From contig JAADDT010000089.1 in NCBI GenBank assembly GCA_013153765.1, positions 1-7,999 of the forward strand: DNA of 7,999 nt, given 5' to 3'. Source of the DNA: Aquificota bacterium (GTDB taxonomy: Bacteria; Aquificota; Aquificia; Aquificales; Hydrogenothermaceae). Positions within the stretch are counted from its first letter, which is position 1. Every line of letters begins with the position of its first letter. A program made the translations under genes and the position numbers. Shown piece by piece: positions 5,783-7,999 of the stretch. The notes beneath the pieces are model-generated. The model worked only from the letters and a program-made list of their open reading frames with translations. It was not told the DNA's origin and did no database searches.

Positions 5783-7341
5783 TCCCTTTTCCTTCCGTAT
5801 CCACCTCCTCCGGGGGTGTGGATAATAATACTGTCTCCCTTTTTCAGCCTCCGTGAAAACTTGCCTTTTTCCTTTATCACCTTTCCGTCCTGTATGACGA
5901 TGTTTTCGCCGACGGAGGCAGGTTTTCCACCGGCAAGTCCGTAAGGGGGTCTTTCCCTCCTTTCGGATATTACGGTTATTTCACAGTCGGTAAGGAGTTT
6001 TATCTGGCGTGTGATACCGTCTCCACCTCTGTAAACGCCGTCACCTCCCGAGTTTTTACGGAGGCGGTACTGTTCAACCATAAGGGGATACTCAAACTCA
6101 AGGGCTTCAACGGGGGTGTTCAGTGTGTTTGTCATATGGGATTGTATCCCGCTTTCACCGTCTCCGCCTAAAAATGCTCCCATACCGCCTCCTATGGTTT
6201 CGTAGTAGGTGAAGGGCTTTCCCGTTTTCGGGTTTATACCGCCGATGGTTATGTTGTTCATCGTTCCCTGACTGGCTGAAGGTATTTCGTCAGGAACGGC
6301 TTTTGATAACGCTCCAAGAACCACGTCAACTATCCGCTGTGATGTTTCAACGTTTCCTCCGGCAACGGGATACGGGTGGACGCAGTCAACCACGCTTCCC
6401 TTTCTGGTAATGATCCTTATCGGTCTGAAACAGCCGTCGTTCGTAGGCACGTCCTCCCTTATAAGGCTTCTGAAGGCGTAGTAAACAGCCGAGACGGTTA
6501 TAGACCTTACTGCGTTAATACTGCCTTCGGTTTGGTCTCCGCTTTCGGAGAAATCAACAACCGCATCACTGCCGTTTACGGTTATTTTTACGGATATTTT
6601 AATGTCCCTGTTCCCTGCACCGTCGTCCTCCATGTAGTCCGTAAATGTATAACTGCCTTCCGGTATCTGGGATATTCTGTTTCTCATTATTTTTTCTGCG
6701 TAATCGTTAAGGGCTTGTGTGTAGTGGAGAACTGTCTGGAGGGAGTATTTTTCCACCAGCTCCTTTAACCTTTTTATTCCCGTTTTGTTTGCGGAAATCT
6801 GTGCCATAAAGTCTCCTTCCCTTTCATCCGGCGTCCTTACGTTTGACTTTATGAACTGGATAACCTCCTCAACAGGTTTTCCTTTTTTCATTATTTTTAC
6901 TGGAGGTATTATCAGACCTTCCTCAAATATTGAACGGGAAAGTGGCATTGAACCTGCCGTACTTCCCCCAACGTCAGAATGGTGTGCCCTGTTTGAAACG
7001 AAGAAGGTAAGCTTCCCGTCTATAAAAACAGGTGCTATCACCGTAATGTCCGGCAGGTGTGTACCGCCTCTGTAAGGGTCGTTCAGAACTGCCATATCAC
7101 CTTCTTCAAAATCCAGATGGTCTATTGCGGACCTTACTGACATCGGCATAGAGCCGAGGTGTACCGGAATGTGTGAAGCCTGTGCCACCAGCTTACCTTC
7201 ACTGTCAAAAACCGCACAGGAAAAGTCCCTCCTTTCCTTGATGTTTGGGGAGTAGGCGGTTTTTTGGAGAACTATTCCCATCTCTTCAGCCACCGCAGAA
7301 AACCTGTTTTTAAAAACCTCAAGCATTATTGGGTCAGCCAT
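5779..7341 (-). CDS. hyuB: Hydantoinase/oxoprolinase family protein, subunit B
   Basis: A 520-residue HyuB, the usual length. This family pairs with HyuA in ATP-dependent enzymes: N-methylhydantoinase, 5-oxoprolinase, caprolactamase and, more distantly, acetone or acetophenone carboxylases. Family blocks are clear: [12 protein letters not shown] (87-98), RAHHSDVGG (118-126), a glycine-rich central block with [15 protein letters not shown] near residue 400, and a C-terminal TPGGGGYG (509-516). His95, Asp98 and His120 have the same spacing as the metal ligands I recall for the acetone carboxylase alpha subunit (His150, Asp153, His175), so a bound metal is likely. I chose the ATG at 7339-7341: GGAG lies 7 nt upstream and the start follows the DUF3592 gene's stop by 2 nt. 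A longer frame to 7374 would run into that gene. The substrate is not predictable from sequence. It overlaps the cyclophilin gene tail to tail by 4 nt. Confidence 0.93.
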   Translation of the reverse strand: MADPIMLEVFKNRFSAVAEEMGIVLQKTAYSPNIKERRDFSCAVFDSEGKLVAQASHIPVHLGSMPMSVRSAIDHLDFEEGDMAVLNDPYRGGTHLPDITVIAPVFIDGKLTFFVSNRAHHSDVGGSTAGSMPLSRSIFEEGLIIPPVKIMKKGKPVEEVIQFIKSNVRTPDEREGDFMAQISANKTGIKRLKELVEKYSLQTVLHYTQALNDYAEKIMRNRISQIPEGSYTFTDYMEDDGAGNRDIKISVKITVNGSDAVVDFSESGDQTEGSINAVRSITVSAVYYAFRSLIREDVPTNDGCFRPIRIITRKGSVVDCVHPYPVAGGNVETSQRIVDVVLGALSKAVPDEIPSASQGTMNNITIGGINPKTGKPFTYYETIGGGMGAFLGGDGESGIQSHMTNTLNTPVEALEFEYPLMVEQYRLRKNSGGDGVYRGGDGITRQIKLLTDCEITVISERRERPPYGLAGGKPASVGENIVIQDGKVIKEKGKFSRRLKKGDSIIIHTPGGGGYGRKRD

Positions 7342-7343
7342 AC

Positions 7344-7865
7344 TCAATCTCCGTAAAAGATTTTGTGTAGCCACTGTTTTACCGTTTGGGCTATGCCGGA
7401 AAGGTCTGCTCCGTAATACAGTATTTCAAAAATCAGTGTAAAAAGGAACACGGAAAGCATGCCGAAAAAAACAAGCGTCTGGATAAACATCCCTGCGTGG
7501 TAGCCCCTTTTCAGCACAGCCTCTTCAGGGCGGAAAGGGTTGTAATACACGGTTATCTTTCCACCTTCCGGAAACTGTTTAAGCACCTTCTCAACCGTTT
7601 TCCTGTCAGAGGCAAGCTCCGTTAGGAACACTTTCCTTCCCGTGTATTCTTTCCCTCCCACCGTATACCTGTATTCTACAGCCGGCTTAAAGTAGTCGTA
7701 CCTGTGGTTGTTCTCCGCCCTTTCCATACCGGACTTTATAACCGTCCCTTCCGTTTTTTTCCAAAAAAAGACGCTTACAAGCCTGTAAAACAGAAACAGG
7801 GTTATGGTTCCCGAAACAACCAGCCAAAAGCCGAAAGGCAGAAACAAAAGCTTGTTCTTTTCCAT
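7344..7865 (-). CDS. DUF3592-type small membrane protein between hyuA and hyuB
   Basis: A 173-residue protein with two predicted membrane helices (about 7-33 and 124-150) flanking a soluble beta-rich domain. That domain carries the features of DUF3592: Trp35 followed by EGTVI (39-43), the Y-x-P-x-V-x-Y-x-Y-x-V-x-G pattern at 58-70, YTG (74-76), and GGKITVYYNPFRPEEAVL (101-118). The function of DUF3592 is unknown; such proteins are found beside many unrelated genes. Its ATG shares one base with the hyuA stop (TAATG), and its own stop is 2 nt before hyuB, so it is translated from the hyu transcript. The loop between the helices probably lies outside the cytoplasm or in the membrane interface, but orientation is uncertain. 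Its role with the hydantoinase subunits is not known. Confidence 0.8.
   Translation of the reverse strand: MEKNKLLFLPFGFWLVVSGTITLFLFYRLVSVFFWKKTEGTVIKSGMERAENNHRYDYFKPAVEYRYTVGGKEYTGRKVFLTELASDRKTVEKVLKQFPEGGKITVYYNPFRPEEAVLKRGYHAGMFIQTLVFFGMLSVFLFTLIFEILYYGADLSGIAQTVKQWLHKIFYGD
7349..7352 (-). promoter_or_regulatory. Ribosome binding site fixing the hyuB start
   Basis: GGAG on the minus strand, 7 nt before the ATG at 7339-7341. It lies within the last codons of the upstream DUF3592 gene, which supports translational coupling and the shorter hyuB start. Confidence 0.7.
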
Positions 7866-7999
7866 TATCCCGTTTTTATTATTAGATTGCCGTAGCCGTC
7901 CACCTCGGCTTCAGCCTCCGGCGGTATTACGGTTGTTGACGAGTACTCAACCACAACAGCAGGGGCTTTTATCCTGTTGCCTGCCTGTAGCCTGTCCCT
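7865..7999 (-). CDS. hyuA: Hydantoinase/oxoprolinase family protein, subunit A, C-terminal fragment
   Basis: The last 44 codons of a gene that continues past the right edge. The visible part reads DRLQAGNRIKAPAVVVEYSS, then TTVIPPEAEAEVDGYGNLII and a short KTG end. This is the conserved C-terminus of HyuA: a Gly-x-x-Ile-x-(G/A)-Pro-Ala motif, then a Ser-Thr-Thr-Val-x-x-Pro-Pro segment and the 'gnlii' end. HyuA is normally about 650-690 residues and carries the ATP-binding domains. The TAA stop overlaps the next gene's ATG by one base, so translation is coupled. Confidence 0.85.
   Translation of the reverse strand, partial: RDRLQAGNRIKAPAVVVEYSSTTVIPPEAEAEVDGYGNLIIKTG

Noticed and set aside
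5761..5790. Possible hairpin GGACT ... AGTCC followed by CTTTT at the end of the cyclophilin gene
   Set aside because: The stem is only 5 bp (7 with a bulge) and the loop is 15 nt, and the T-run is short and interrupted by CC. It is too weak to call an intrinsic terminator.
6376..6768. Open frame antisense to hyuB (130 codons)
   Set aside because: It has no ribosome site, domain or neighbour support, and lies fully within a well conserved part of hyuB.
7342..7374. N-terminal extension of hyuB by 11 codons
   Set aside because: It would overlap the DUF3592 gene by 31 nt, and the shorter start has a well-spaced GGAG and begins at the family's normal N-terminus.
1..7999. Insertion sequences, CRISPR arrays, tRNA or rRNA genes, and prophage or defence modules
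   Set aside because: No transposase, regularly spaced repeat, clover-leaf-like region or defence domain was seen; almost all bases are in recognisable genes.

Overview
This 8 kb window is a gene-dense stretch of a bacterial chromosome. I read nine protein genes, two of them cut by the window edges. There are only two short non-coding gaps, both between divergent genes, and I see no RNA gene, mobile element or CRISPR array. Arginine is mostly AGG/AGA and isoleucine is often ATA. Together with moderate GC content, very tight packing and short lysine- and glutamate-rich proteins, this suggests a thermophilic bacterium, perhaps of the Aquificota. That placement is an inference from style, not from a marker gene.

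Layout from left to right. (1) Positions 1-1894, minus strand: a zinc-binding dehydrogenase (MDR) gene, then a ZnuC/MntB-type metal ABC transporter ATPase, then the start of its membrane permease. The genes overlap by 4 and 8 nt, so they form one translationally coupled unit. (2) Positions 1895-1993: divergent promoter gap. (3) Positions 1994-4455, plus strand: secD and secF, encoding the proton-driven accessory subunits of the Sec translocon. (4) Positions 4448-5137, minus strand: radC, which overlaps the end of secF tail to tail. (5) Positions 5138-5200: a second divergent promoter gap. (6) Positions 5201-5782, plus strand: an exported cyclophilin prolyl isomerase similar to PpiA. (7) Positions 5779-7999, minus strand: an operon of a hydantoinase/oxoprolinase A subunit (only its last 44 residues), a small DUF3592-type membrane protein, and a complete hydantoinase/oxoprolinase B subunit.

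Functional links: SecD/SecF and the exported cyclophilin both belong to protein export and folding outside the cytoplasm, although radC separates them. The dehydrogenase and the metal transporter share a transcript, but nothing in the sequence shows why. HyuA and HyuB normally act as one ATP-dependent amidohydrolase or carboxylase complex; the substrate cannot be told from sequence. The least ordinary features are the DUF3592 gene coupled between hyuA and hyuB, the two tail-to-tail gene overlaps, and a perfect hairpin inside secD. I found no convincing novel defence or mobile system here.

Three translation starts were moved from the longest possible reading frame on ribosome-binding-site evidence: the dehydrogenase, secF and hyuB.
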